DNA of 64,000 bases. It comes from Cognaticolwellia sediminilitoris (GTDB taxonomy: Bacteria > Pseudomonadota > Gammaproteobacteria > Enterobacterales > Alteromonadaceae). The position numbers and the translations under genes are program-made. Every line of letters starts with the position of its first letter. The first letter of the stretch is position 1. Positions 8,976-17,793 of the stretch are shown one piece after another. The DNA lies in the NCBI GenBank assembly GCA_002104535.1, contig NBOG01000006.1:361817-425816 (forward strand), read 5' to 3'. A model generated the notes under the pieces. That model ran no database searches, had not been told where the DNA came from, and saw only the letters and a program-made list of their open reading frames with translations.

Positions 8976-9042
8976 GAAAGCTAACTCTCCCTGGACTGCT
9001 TTCTTATTTTTTACAGCGCGTTGCCCTAACGCGCTTTTTTTT
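8976..9042 (+). ncRNA. Candidate small RNA (about 67 nt), micA-like position beside gshA
   Basis: A strong orphan terminator on the plus strand (perfect 8-bp stem AGCGCGTT/AACGCGCT, 5-nt loop, then eight T, 9015-9042) has no plus-strand gene upstream for 1.5 kb. A sigmaE-like promoter lies about 67 nt before it. The predicted 5' end GAAAG equals that of E. coli MicA, and the locus is just downstream of gshA on the opposite strand, which is the E. coli micA position. The unpaired 5' part carries CTAACTCTCCCTGGACTGC, a CU-rich stretch able to pair with ribosome binding sites. Sequence identity with known sRNAs is otherwise low; this is an inference. Confidence 0.5.
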
Positions 9043-9129
9043 GCCTTAAATCTAACGTTCATCAAACTTGTAGCAATTCAAATTATTAATTCCAGGCAAA
9101 AAACCAAAGCATCCAGTACTAGGGCACCA

Positions 9130-10713
9130 TTATGAAAAATAATTCTCGAGAAAAGTATCAAAATCTACTTTATCACTCAGTTCAATCTCTCGTTGTTTTT
9201 GCAATGAATTTGCCACCGACTCAGTAAAATACTGCTCTGTAAACGCTTGATAATCTTTCGCAATAAGTTGCTGACGATAATCTGTTGCTTTTTGCAATGC
9301 CGTTTTAGTTAATGATTGATTATTCTCAACCACCGCCTCCAAAATTTGCGCTGAAGGAGTTAAGTTAGCGTCGTTAACTTTAGCTAACTCGGCAGCTAAA
9401 ACTTCTTGATATAATTGGCTATCATTCGCTTGATCTAATAATTTTGCAATCTCAGCCATTTCAGCGAAAATTTCCCCGCCCCATTGCTTAACTGACTTTT
9501 CTTGATTGTTGTCTCGTAATAATAATTTCGGGTCTCGACCACGAACAACAATAGCATCCATATTTTCTTCGGTGATGCACTGCTCGCTAATATCCTGTTG
9601 GCTACAATCAAGCACTGGGCTACTTTTGAGCATACAGAAGGTTAGGAAAGTATCTAAAAATCGAATTTGTTCAACGGTTATTCCGGTAGCTGAAAACGGG
9701 TTTACATCAAGTGCTCGAACTTCAATATATTCAACACCACGATTTCTTAACGCTTGAGATGGTTTTTCACCCGGTTTAGCAACACATTTTGGTCGCACTG
9801 GCGCGTATAATTCATTTTCGATTTGCAAAACATTGCTGTTGAGTTGTTGATATTTACCATCAACTTTAACACCTATTTTTTCAAATTTTTTCGAAGGTAA
9901 ATTGATGGCATTTTTCACGCCATCTAAATAACCTGATAAATTGTTATAGCAAATTTTTAAAGAAGACTGCTCACTATTGGTATAGCCTAAATCACTCATT
10001 CGCAATGAGGTTGCATACTCAAGGTACATATAACCTTTACCAGATTTTTTAAACGGTAAATCTGTCGGTTTATTCTTTAAAAATGAGCCGCAAATAGCCG
10101 GCGAGCTACCGTATAAGTATGGAATTAACCAACAATAACGCTTGTAGTTTCTTAGCAGTGCAAAATATTTATCTGAAATATAATCATCAAGTGAATCTGT
10201 ATTTTGCTCAATAGCTTGTAGCGATTGAAAAAAGCTTTTTGGAAATGAAAAGTTAAAATGTATGCCTGAAATCACTTGCATCATACTGCCGTAGCGGTTT
10301 TTCAAACCTTGACGGTATACTGTTTTCATTTTACCAATGTTTGACTTACCAAATTGCGCTAACGGTATTTTATCATCGTCATCGACAAAGCATGGCATGC
10401 TCATTGGCCATAATAACTCATCATCAAGTTGGCTCAGGGTAAATTTTTGTACATCTTCAAGCTGTGCGATGGCAGTTTCTGGTGTATGACTAACTGGCGT
10501 TATAAATTCGAGTAAGGTTTCAGAGTAATCGGTAGTTATATTTGGGTGCGTTAACGCTGCACCTAATCGCTCACTATGCGGTTTTTCTGATAAACGTCCT
10601 TGGGGCAATACGCGCAATGCTTCACGTTCTATACCTCGGCCAAGCTGACTCAATGAAGAGATATGCTTTTTTTGAGCAAAAGCCGCGATATATTCGTTTA
10701 ATGATAATGTCAA
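9130..10713 (-). CDS. gshA: Glutamate-cysteine ligase (type 1, GshA)
   Basis: GshA catalyses ATP-dependent joining of glutamate and cysteine, the first step of glutathione synthesis. The 527 residues fit the proteobacterial type-1 family (E. coli 518). Visible family features are GIEREALRV near the N terminus, the TTDYSETLLEFITP segment, SGIHFNFSFP, and GVEYIEVRALDVNPFSATGI in the second half. No terminator with a T-tract is seen directly after it on the minus strand. The gene stands alone, with luxS absent from the usual downstream place. Confidence 0.97.
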   Translation of the reverse strand: MTLSLNEYIAAFAQKKHISSLSQLGRGIEREALRVLPQGRLSEKPHSERLGAALTHPNITTDYSETLLEFITPVSHTPETAIAQLEDVQKFTLSQLDDELLWPMSMPCFVDDDDKIPLAQFGKSNIGKMKTVYRQGLKNRYGSMMQVISGIHFNFSFPKSFFQSLQAIEQNTDSLDDYISDKYFALLRNYKRYCWLIPYLYGSSPAICGSFLKNKPTDLPFKKSGKGYMYLEYATSLRMSDLGYTNSEQSSLKICYNNLSGYLDGVKNAINLPSKKFEKIGVKVDGKYQQLNSNVLQIENELYAPVRPKCVAKPGEKPSQALRNRGVEYIEVRALDVNPFSATGITVEQIRFLDTFLTFCMLKSSPVLDCSQQDISEQCITEENMDAIVVRGRDPKLLLRDNNQEKSVKQWGGEIFAEMAEIAKLLDQANDSQLYQEVLAAELAKVNDANLTPSAQILEAVVENNQSLTKTALQKATDYRQQLIAKDYQAFTEQYFTESVANSLQKQREIELSDKVDFDTFLENYFS

Positions 10714-11116
10714 AATAATTCCTGATGCGTAACGCCAGTGAGTTACTGTTATTTAAGGGTGAAAGCTGAAATTTCAATGCCTACAATGATTTATTATCAT
10801 CTAAAACTGAGTTAGGTCAAACTAATAAAGTGTAGTTAAAGTGTTAATATGTAATAACTCACTTTAAATTCACCACCTTACACTGATAAAATATAGTCTA
10901 ACTGCTTATATTTAACTTAACTGATGCAATGATATTATTGTAACCAGACCTGACTAAGCCACAATTGATTACAATGATAATGAAATGCCTAAAAGTTGAT
11001 TCAGCAATTCAGTTTCTTATTAGCTGAGCTTACGGTAAAGTTCACTGATGTTTGATTTTTACAATACCTGTAAAAACCTAATAACCTTAAGATAAAAAAA
11101 ATTATAAAGGTCACTT
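10714..11116. promoter_or_regulatory. 403-bp divergent region gshA / NhaC-type antiporter
   Basis: This is AT-rich sequence without a gene. The clearest element is the perfect 8-bp inverted repeat at 11056-11076 (separate entry). Promoters for both neighbours should be here, but I see no convincing hexamer pair. Confidence 0.4.
11056..11076. promoter_or_regulatory. Operator-like inverted repeat upstream of the antiporter gene
   Basis: TTTTTACA (11056-11063) and TGTAAAAA (11069-11076) form a perfect 8-bp dyad with a 5-bp spacer. It ends 40 bp before the ATG at 11117, where a repressor or activator of this transport gene would bind. The half-site order is the reverse of the TyrR box, so I do not assign a regulator. 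Confidence 0.45.
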
Positions 11117-12475
11117 ATGACAGACAGCGCTTTTAGCTTACTTCCCCCACTTGTTGCCATCATTATTGCTATTTGGCGAAAAAACGCCCTTTTCGCACTT
11201 TTCTGTGGTGTGGCACTTTGTCATTTGATGATCGCCAACGGTCACCCCATTGATAGCTTAACCGGTACTGTTTTTGGTGTTACTGGTGTATTTGGCTCAC
11301 TAGGCAATGTCTATATTATCAGTTTTAGTTTACTTATCGGGGCACTGGTTACTTTAATGAATCAATCCGGTGCAGTGAATGGTTTCATTAACAATCTTGC
11401 ATCGCTTAATTTAGTTAAAAATAGCCGACAAGCTAGCATGTTGCCGACGGTTATTGGCACTACCATTTTTACCGATACTAATCTCAGCATGTTTACAGCT
11501 GGCATGGCGAGTCAAAAACTATTCGACCATCACAAACTTAGCCGAGCCCGTTTGGCTTATTTAGTCGATTCCACTTGTGCTCCTGTCAGTATCTTATTTT
11601 TAATTAATGGTTGGGGGGCTTATGTTTTAGGGCTACTTGACGGTTATTCATTTAGTGACCCTGTTGGTATTTTAATTGGCACAATTGGCTACAATATTTA
11701 CGCAATTGTGGCCGTACTTTTGGCTTATTACACCGCATTTAGCGGTAAAGTATTCGGCCCAATGAAACATGCTGGATCATTAATGAATGAAAACCAACAG
11801 CCGACAGTAGATCATGTTGCTCCTGCCAAAATTATGTGGCTACCGATGTTAACGTTACTTATTGGTACCTTTATTTTGTTGTGGATTACCGGTGACGGCG
11901 ATATTCGTCGAGGCTCAGGGGCTTTTTCTGTATTTTGGTCCGTTGTAATTTCCCTAACATTGTTAATTTTGTTACTTATCGGCCACAAGCTGATGTCATT
12001 CTCCAACATCGTCAAAGCTTCAATTACTGGTATTAAATATATGTCGCCAGCCGTTGCGATATTAGTCTTATCGTTCGCCTTTGGCGATGCTATTAAAGCT
12101 TTAGGCACTGGTGTCTATGTTAGCCAATTAATTAATGTTGAAGTACCGCTATTTTTAATGGCACCCATTCTATTTATTGCTGCAGCGATTATGGCTTTTG
12201 CTACCGGCACTTCTTGGGGCACATTTGCCATACTAATCCCTATTGCTGTACCCATTGCACAACAAAGTGGTTTACCGATTGAATTTTTAGTTGCGGCTGT
12301 TTTAGGTGGTGGTATTTTCGGTGACCATGCTTCGCCTATTTCTGACACCACGGTAGTTGCTTCTCTTGCAAGTGGTTGTGACCATTTCGAGCATGTTAAA
12401 ACACAATTACCCTATGCTTTAGTCGGCGCTGTTATCACGTTAATTGTCTATATTCTTATCGGCCTTAGTTTTTAA
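11117..12475 (+). CDS. Na+/H+ antiporter NhaC-family transporter
   Basis: This is an integral inner-membrane protein of the NhaC antiporter family (PF03553 type). The 452 residues have about eleven hydrophobic helices. Typical family segments are TDTNLSMFTAGMAS, YLVDSTCAPVSILFLINGWGAY, FATGTSWGTFAILIPIAVPIA and GGGIFGDHASPISDTTVVASLASGCDHFEHVKTQLPYAL. Some members of this family carry amino acids or organic acids rather than H+, so the substrate is open. The stop codon overlaps the start of the pseudouridine synthase gene (TAATG), which implies translational coupling. Confidence 0.88.
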   Translation: MTDSAFSLLPPLVAIIIAIWRKNALFALFCGVALCHLMIANGHPIDSLTGTVFGVTGVFGSLGNVYIISFSLLIGALVTLMNQSGAVNGFINNLASLNLVKNSRQASMLPTVIGTTIFTDTNLSMFTAGMASQKLFDHHKLSRARLAYLVDSTCAPVSILFLINGWGAYVLGLLDGYSFSDPVGILIGTIGYNIYAIVAVLLAYYTAFSGKVFGPMKHAGSLMNENQQPTVDHVAPAKIMWLPMLTLLIGTFILLWITGDGDIRRGSGAFSVFWSVVISLTLLILLLIGHKLMSFSNIVKASITGIKYMSPAVAILVLSFAFGDAIKALGTGVYVSQLINVEVPLFLMAPILFIAAAIMAFATGTSWGTFAILIPIAVPIAQQSGLPIEFLVAAVLGGGIFGDHASPISDTTVVASLASGCDHFEHVKTQLPYALVGAVITLIVYILIGLSF

Positions 12476-13182
12476 TGGCCGAGTTAGAACTAACGATTGT
12501 TGATCACCAAGAAGACTTTGTCATTATCGATAAACCGCACAATGTTAGCTTTCATGATGAAGATGACATTGGCAGTGGTTTATTTTCCCTCATTAAAGCG
12601 CAGCTTAAATCACAGTTCGGTTTAACTGAGCTTTACCCTGTACACCGCCTAGATAAAATTACTTCTGGCTTAATAATCGTCGCAAAAAGTAGTGAAGCTG
12701 CGAGAGCATTTCAACAGTTATTTCAACAGCATCAGGTAGAAAAATATTACCTTGCTATTGCTGATGGAAAGCCTAAAAAGAAACAAGGCTTAATTAAAGG
12801 CGATATGGTTAAAAGCCGTCGAGGTATGTGGAAGTTATTACGCACAGTGGACAACCCTGCTGTTAGTCAATTTTTCTCCTATCCATTAGCGCCTAAACAA
12901 CGACTTTATTTAATTAAACCTCACTCAGGTAAAACCCATCAAATTAGGGTCGCACTCAATAGCATTGGCGTACCGATACTTGGCGACCCACTTTACAGTA
13001 GTAATGATGGTGATTCTGAACGAGGCTATTTACACGCATTTGCACTTGCCTTTAACTTAAATAACAAACACTATCAATATTGTTTAGCGCCAAGTTCCGG
13101 CGCAGCGTTTAAGAGCCCTGCAGCGCTTGAAGTGATTACTAGCCTTTCCCCACCATGGCAGCAAAACTGGCCTGCTCTATAG
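12475..13182 (+). CDS. RluA-family pseudouridine synthase (TIGR01621-like)
   Basis: The enzyme isomerises uridine to pseudouridine in RNA. The 235 residues hold the catalytic motif HRLDKITSG (Asp is the nucleophile), the KxYLAI-like segment VEKYYLAIADG, and the C-terminal HSGKTHQIRVALNSIGVPILGDPLY block. There is no S4 domain. It resembles the small single-domain RluA group called TIGR01621, whose RNA target is not firmly known. Its ATG overlaps the previous stop. Confidence 0.88.
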   Translation: MAELELTIVDHQEDFVIIDKPHNVSFHDEDDIGSGLFSLIKAQLKSQFGLTELYPVHRLDKITSGLIIVAKSSEAARAFQQLFQQHQVEKYYLAIADGKPKKKQGLIKGDMVKSRRGMWKLLRTVDNPAVSQFFSYPLAPKQRLYLIKPHSGKTHQIRVALNSIGVPILGDPLYSSNDGDSERGYLHAFALAFNLNNKHYQYCLAPSSGAAFKSPAALEVITSLSPPWQQNWPAL

Positions 13183-13220
13183 TATTATCAGTAATCCAAC
13201 CAGAGTAAGTATTATCGAAA

Positions 13221-13250
13221 AAAAATGGCCGCTATTATGCGGCCATTTTT
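13221..13250. terminator. Bidirectional terminator
   Basis: A 12-bp stem (13221-13232 with 13239-13250) with a 6-nt loop and A/T runs on both sides lies between the convergent pseudouridine synthase and NSS transporter genes. Confidence 0.9.
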
Positions 13251-13269
13251 ATGAACTAACGTGGTGACA

Positions 13270-14616
13270 TTATAACGAATGCCAAAATACAATGGCTATT
13301 GCTGTTGGACAAACGAACTTAGTATACCAAGGCCATATTTTCCAAAACAATGAATGTTCAACCATATCATTACCTTGTTTAAGTTCAGTTAAAATGTCGT
13401 TGCGATACCAAATCCAACCAACAAATACACAACACAACATAGCAATCAGTGGCTGTCCATAAACGGTAGAGATTGAAATAGCCAAACCAAATAGTAAATC
13501 AAAGTTAAACACGATTAATGCACTTAATATAAAAATACCGATACCAATAAAGGTCGTCGCTTTTTTACGTTCAACATTATGACGCTCTACAACAAAAGAA
13601 ACGGGGCCTTCTAACATTGAAATACTGGAGGTTAACGCGGCAATTGACATTAAAACAAAAAAAGCAAAACCAACAAATAAACCAATAACTCCCATGCCAT
13701 TAAATAAAGTAGGAAGCACATCAAAAACTAAATTAGGCCCAGAAATAAGATTGCCATCCACATCAAAAATAGCAACGCCTTGTGCCTGTGCTACATACAT
13801 AGACGGAATGATTAACAATCCAGCTAAGAATGCGATTGAGACATCAATCAGGGTAACTTGCGCGCCTAACGTGACTAAGTTTTCCTTCTTGGAAATATAC
13901 GAGCCGTATATCACCATCACACTGGTACCTAATGACAAAGAGAAAAACGCTTGCCCTAAAGCACTAATTAACAAGTCAGGTTCAAACACCCGTGAAATAT
14001 CTGGATTCAAATAAGCGGCAAAGCCTTCTTTTGAGCCCTCTAAAGTAAAGACATAAATAATTAATAAAATCAGTAAGCCTATTAACGTTGGCATTAAGCG
14101 CTTAGACCATTTTTCAATGCCTTGCTCAACACCTCTGCGAATAATAGATATTGTCAACATCATAAACAATGCGGTGAAAATTAAGTTACGTTCCACCGAT
14201 TGCGACGTAAGCCAGCTTGAGGCTTCATTGAAACCTAATACCGATGTGATAGGTTCAATAGCGAACGACATCATCCAACCAGCTAAAATGCCATAAAAAC
14301 TTAAGATCAAAGCCGCACAAATAATACCGCCAAAACCGACAACAAATGCAAAGCGTTTATGAAAGATATTTCGTGATATTTTTTGTAGTGACGTTACCGC
14401 ATTCGCCTGACCATAACGGCCGATCAGTAATTCAGCCATAAAGGCCGGATATGCCAATGAAAACGCAAGCACTAAATAAACAAGTACAAAAGCAGCGCCA
14501 CCATTGCTCGCTGTTTGTGTAGGAAAACCCCATATATTACCCAAGCCTACCGCGGAACCCGCAGCAGCCATGATAAAACCTATACGAGAACTGAACGCAC
14601 CTCTAGAAGCAGCCAT
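13270..14616 (-). CDS. Sodium-dependent neurotransmitter:sodium symporter (NSS/SNF) family transporter
   Basis: This is a LeuT-fold symporter in the inner membrane, probably importing an amino acid with Na+. The 448 residues show the family start FSSRIGFIMAAAGSAVGLGNIWGFP (unwound TM1 with Na+/substrate contacts), GGAAFVLVYL in TM2, and about eleven to twelve helices. Bacterial 11-12 TM members of this size include tryptophan and tyrosine transporters, but specificity cannot be read here. It is monocistronic, with a long 5' region. Confidence 0.92.
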   Translation of the reverse strand: MAASRGAFSSRIGFIMAAAGSAVGLGNIWGFPTQTASNGGAAFVLVYLVLAFSLAYPAFMAELLIGRYGQANAVTSLQKISRNIFHKRFAFVVGFGGIICAALILSFYGILAGWMMSFAIEPITSVLGFNEASSWLTSQSVERNLIFTALFMMLTISIIRRGVEQGIEKWSKRLMPTLIGLLILLIIYVFTLEGSKEGFAAYLNPDISRVFEPDLLISALGQAFFSLSLGTSVMVIYGSYISKKENLVTLGAQVTLIDVSIAFLAGLLIIPSMYVAQAQGVAIFDVDGNLISGPNLVFDVLPTLFNGMGVIGLFVGFAFFVLMSIAALTSSISMLEGPVSFVVERHNVERKKATTFIGIGIFILSALIVFNFDLLFGLAISISTVYGQPLIAMLCCVFVGWIWYRNDILTELKQGNDMVEHSLFWKIWPWYTKFVCPTAIAIVFWHSL

Positions 14617-15044
14617 TTAAAACCATCTTATTATTATTTCAATGAAGCTTAATTTACTTAAACTCCTACCAAAAAAACAGCATTTATTAACAATAACCGT
14701 CATCAAAGTTGTTTTAATGATGATTTTGACCGTAAAGATTTAATTACTGTCTAAATTACAGCCAGATTTTTATTCTCTGAGAATGCTTATTGAGGGCTGT
14801 GATTTTTAGCTCTTGATCGGTATTAGCTTATAAAAATATAATCAATAGACGGGTTTAAGTGATTATATAATTTTTGATATCGACGCAAAATGAAACGATA
14901 AAATTCCAGCGATTAAATTGCTTCACTTATCATCAAAAAGTAGTGAGACCAACAGAGTAGATTGCCCCACTAAAATTTACAGGTGAATTGCAACAAGCTA
15001 CACTCTTTGGATAATGATGATATTTAAACATAAAGGATTATGAA
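14617..15044. promoter_or_regulatory. 428-bp divergent region with a nested inverted repeat
   Basis: No gene is seen. A nested structure lies at 14758-14800: outer arms ACAGCC/GGCTGT enclose the dyad ATTCTC-T-GAGAAT (14772-14784). It could be an operator or a structured 5' leader of the NSS transporter, whose ATG is 140 bp away. No known riboswitch consensus was recognised. Confidence 0.35.
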
Positions 15045-15491
15045 ATGTTCAAGCTGCTGTTAATTTGCTTCACAGTATTTACCACTCATGTTTTTGCTAA
15101 CGATGTCTACGACTCGAATACAGGAAAAAACATTCAATCCATTTACTGGCTGAGTAATAATCAGGATGGAGCTGTTGTTTATGCAAGACATCATGGATTT
15201 TTTCAGTTAAAAAATTTTGTCGACACCGCCATTCTCACTAGCAATCTAGCTAAAAGTACTGAGTTCAACTTCAAAGAGGCTGAACAACTTTTATTGATGC
15301 TACCCTCAGCGAAAAAATGGTTCGTGGTTTATCTCGCTAAAGATCAACTCTCATTTAACGGCAAAATCTACAGCGTTGATGCAAACCTTGTAAAAGAGAT
15401 GGTTGAAATGAATAGTTACCGCAAAAACAAAGGCGATACTATTTCTCGTAAATCATTAACAAAAGCTAAAAACAAGTTCGGCTTGTCATAG
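15045..15491 (+). CDS. Small exported protein of unknown function
   Basis: The family is not recognised. The 148 residues start with a typical Sec signal peptide (MFKLLLICFTVFTTHVFA, cleavage after VFA-ND). The mature part of about 130 residues is rich in Lys and aromatic residues, without Cys or metal motifs, and ends with a basic stretch (RKSLTKAKNKFG). An AAAGGA site lies 7 bp before the ATG. It is probably periplasmic and is a single-gene unit. Confidence 0.6.
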   Translation: MFKLLLICFTVFTTHVFANDVYDSNTGKNIQSIYWLSNNQDGAVVYARHHGFFQLKNFVDTAILTSNLAKSTEFNFKEAEQLLLMLPSAKKWFVVYLAKDQLSFNGKIYSVDANLVKEMVEMNSYRKNKGDTISRKSLTKAKNKFGLS

Positions 15492-15651
15492 AATCAGCTT
15501 ATGAAATATAAATTTAATTTAGAAAATGTACTTTCAACAAAGTAAAAGCCTGACAGCCTTCTAGTGCGAGCATTAGCATTCTTTAGCTATTGAAAGCTAC
15601 CGAAGTTGGTACTCAAAAAATGAATTATAGATCTAACTTTGATCCTAAAAT

Positions 15652-15690
15652 AAAACCCCGTCAACGACTTAAGCCATTACACGGGGTTTT
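15652..15690. terminator. Bidirectional terminator between convergent genes
   Basis: AAAACCCCGT (15652-15661) pairs with ACGGGGTTTT (15681-15690) across a 19-nt loop. It lies between the small exported protein and yajQ, which converge here. Confidence 0.75.
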
Positions 15691-15754
15691 AAGATAACTT
15701 TAATCGCTTTAAAGCGACCTTCTCATTAAAGAAAGTATTTAACTTAACTAAACA

Positions 15755-16237
15755 TTAGTCTTTAAAATTATCAAATTGAAATGACTGTTCCATTTCAGTT
15801 TCTCTCAGTAACTGCATAACTGCTTGCAAGTCATCACGCTTTTTACCGGTAACACGCACCTTTTCACCTTGAATCGCCGCTTGTACTTTTAACTTACTGT
15901 CTTTTATTAGTTTGACGACTTTTTTAGCAACCGGTTGTTCGATACCTTCTTTAAAGGTTGCCACTTGCCTAAAGTTACGACCTGAACTTTCAATAGTGCC
16001 TAACGTTAAGGCTTTAGCATCAATTTTTCGCTTAACTAATTGGCCACGCAACAGATCGGTCATTTGCTTTAAACGTTGCTCCGAGTCACCTTTCATCGTC
16101 ACTGCAGGGCTTTTCCATTCAAAGCTAGCATCTACATCACGAAAATCGTAACGAGTCGCCATTTCTCTCGTTGCATTTTCAGTTGCATTTTTTACTTCTT
16201 CCAAATTAATTTCGGAAACGATATCCATTGAAGGCAT
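15755..16237 (-). CDS. yajQ: YajQ-family cyclic di-GMP/nucleotide-binding protein
   Basis: This 160-residue cytosolic protein of the YajQ family (UPF0234) contains two ferredoxin-like domains. Family marks are [18 protein letters not shown] at the start, the RYDFR segment, [12 protein letters not shown], and [22 protein letters not shown]. Relatives in Xanthomonas and Pseudomonas bind c-di-GMP, and E. coli YajQ is an abundant nucleotide-binding protein. The window also encodes a GGDEF protein, but a functional link is not shown. Confidence 0.93.
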   Translation of the reverse strand: MPSMDIVSEINLEEVKNATENATREMATRYDFRDVDASFEWKSPAVTMKGDSEQRLKQMTDLLRGQLVKRKIDAKALTLGTIESSGRNFRQVATFKEGIEQPVAKKVVKLIKDSKLKVQAAIQGEKVRVTGKKRDDLQAVMQLLRETEMEQSFQFDNFKD

Positions 16238-16448
16238 GATGATTCTCTATCTAAAAAAAATTAACGATATATTATCAATTTATACGATTAATACCAATGC
16301 TATGTTGTTTGCTTTCAAAGAGAAAATAAATAACATACGACAAAATACTGTAAATTTGCCGCTTGAAATATCAGTGATAGTTTTCGTTACTTAGCCCTGA
16401 TATGATGATTGCCATCATAAGTCGCAATTTACAACTTCTAAAACCTCA

Positions 16449-16817
16449 ATGAAAAGTCGCTATCATTTATTAACTCTAATCGTTATCGTCATACTGTTTT
16501 TTTGTCTTTACTTTATTTCTGAAGACTTTCGACGCGTGGTTTTCCGTAGCACAGAAATTGACTCAATTGGCCACATCATTAGTTTTTTCTGCTTAACTTG
16601 GGTGTTGCATAGCATTCTTAAACTGCCGCTATTTAATACTATGTTAACCGTGGGGTTTTACGGCATGCTTACCGAGCTCGGTCAGTTATATCTGGGCTTT
16701 CGCAGTGCACAAATGAGTGACTTTATTTCCGACATTATCGGCATTAGTTTATTTGGTGTAATTCGTTGGTCGATACTGATGTACCGAAACCGTTCGAGCA
16801 ACAAACCAGCTTTATGA
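16449..16817 (+). CDS. VanZ-like small membrane protein
   Basis: The 122-residue protein has four hydrophobic helices in the VanZ-like arrangement. The signature is DSIGHIISFFCLTWVLH, then GMLTELGQLYLGFRSAQMSDFISDIIGISLFG, matching the E-x-x-Q and D-x-x-x-N/D-x-x-G positions of the family. The role of small VanZ-like proteins in Gram-negative bacteria is unknown. Its stop overlaps the panE start (ATGA), so the two are translationally coupled. Confidence 0.75.
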   Translation: MKSRYHLLTLIVIVILFFCLYFISEDFRRVVFRSTEIDSIGHIISFFCLTWVLHSILKLPLFNTMLTVGFYGMLTELGQLYLGFRSAQMSDFISDIIGISLFGVIRWSILMYRNRSSNKPAL

Positions 16818-17710
16818 GAATTGTCATTGTTGGCCAAGGCGCGATAGGGCTACTTTGGTATCATCATTTAGCAAGAACCGCAGCTAATCGTGTTAGTTTG
16901 CTGTGCTCAAAGCGAATAGAAAATCCCCCAAAAAAATATTCTTTTACTGATATTAATAATCACAGTACTGAGTTTTCGTTAAAGCTGGCGAGTGATACTG
17001 CAATTGCTGAAGCTGATTTGATCATTGTTTGTGTAAAGTCTTATCAAGTCAAAGATGCTATAAAATCTATCCAGCACAATTTACCAGCTAAAGCGATTGT
17101 AATATTTTGCCATAACGGTATGGGCGCATTGGAAAACTTAGCTTCATTGACACAACCTGCACTAGTATTACTGACTACTCATGGTTGTAAAGTTGAGAAG
17201 CCTTTTCATGTAGTCCACACCGGCATAGGTCACAATAACCTAGGGCTACTTTATGGCCAACTGACAACAACGATCAAAGAAACAATGACTACTACCCTTG
17301 AACAGGCTTTACCTTCACTATTATTTGTCGATAACATTCAAGAAAAACAATGGCTAAAGCTCGCTATCAATTGTGTCATTAACCCACTAACAGCGCTTTA
17401 CAATATTGATAACGGCCAGTTACTCGAAAGCAAATATAATGAAATAGTTACTGAATTAATTAACGAGATAATCACTGTTGCAAGCGCGGAAGGCATAAAG
17501 TTTGAGTTTGATAATTTACAACAACAACTAAGGTTAGTGGCTAAAAACACGGCTAATAACTGCTCTTCAATGCGAGCAGATGTTCTACAAAATCGTAAAA
17601 CTGAAATTGACTATATCAATGGATACATTGTTAATTTAGCTGAAAAGCATAAGATTTGTGTACCTGCGAATGAAAAACTATTGCTGAAAGTTAAAGCATT
17701 AAACTCATAA
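16814..17710 (+). CDS. panE: 2-Dehydropantoate 2-reductase (ketopantoate reductase)
   Basis: The enzyme reduces ketopantoate to pantoate with NADPH in coenzyme A synthesis. The 298 residues open with the Rossmann motif MRIVIVGQGAIGLLW. They carry DLIIVCVKSYQ with the conserved Lys, the HNGMGA segment, and a C-terminal ApbA_C domain with KLAINCVINPLTAL and SSMRADVLQNRKTEIDYINGY. The frame opens 16 codons earlier, but ATG at 16814 matches the Rossmann start and forms a 4-bp overlap with the VanZ-like gene. Confidence 0.92.
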   Translation: MRIVIVGQGAIGLLWYHHLARTAANRVSLLCSKRIENPPKKYSFTDINNHSTEFSLKLASDTAIAEADLIIVCVKSYQVKDAIKSIQHNLPAKAIVIFCHNGMGALENLASLTQPALVLLTTHGCKVEKPFHVVHTGIGHNNLGLLYGQLTTTIKETMTTTLEQALPSLLFVDNIQEKQWLKLAINCVINPLTALYNIDNGQLLESKYNEIVTELINEIITVASAEGIKFEFDNLQQQLRLVAKNTANNCSSMRADVLQNRKTEIDYINGYIVNLAEKHKICVPANEKLLLKVKALNS

Positions 17711-17737
17711 TCACGATAACTTTAGAAAAGACATTAA

Positions 17738-17770
17738 AAAGCCCTTAAATTGTACGAATTTAAGGGCTTT
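17738..17770. terminator. Bidirectional terminator between panE and thiI
   Basis: A perfect 14-bp stem (17738-17751 with 17757-17770) and a 5-nt loop separate the convergent panE and thiI genes. Confidence 0.9.
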
Positions 17771-17793
17771 AAATTTTTGATTATATGGTGTTT

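Noticed and set aside
8953-8990. Hairpin GGAG-GTTAG/CTAAC-CTCC as part of the small RNA
   Set aside because: The left arm lies inside the predicted promoter spacer, upstream of the likely start at about 8976, so it would not be in the transcript.
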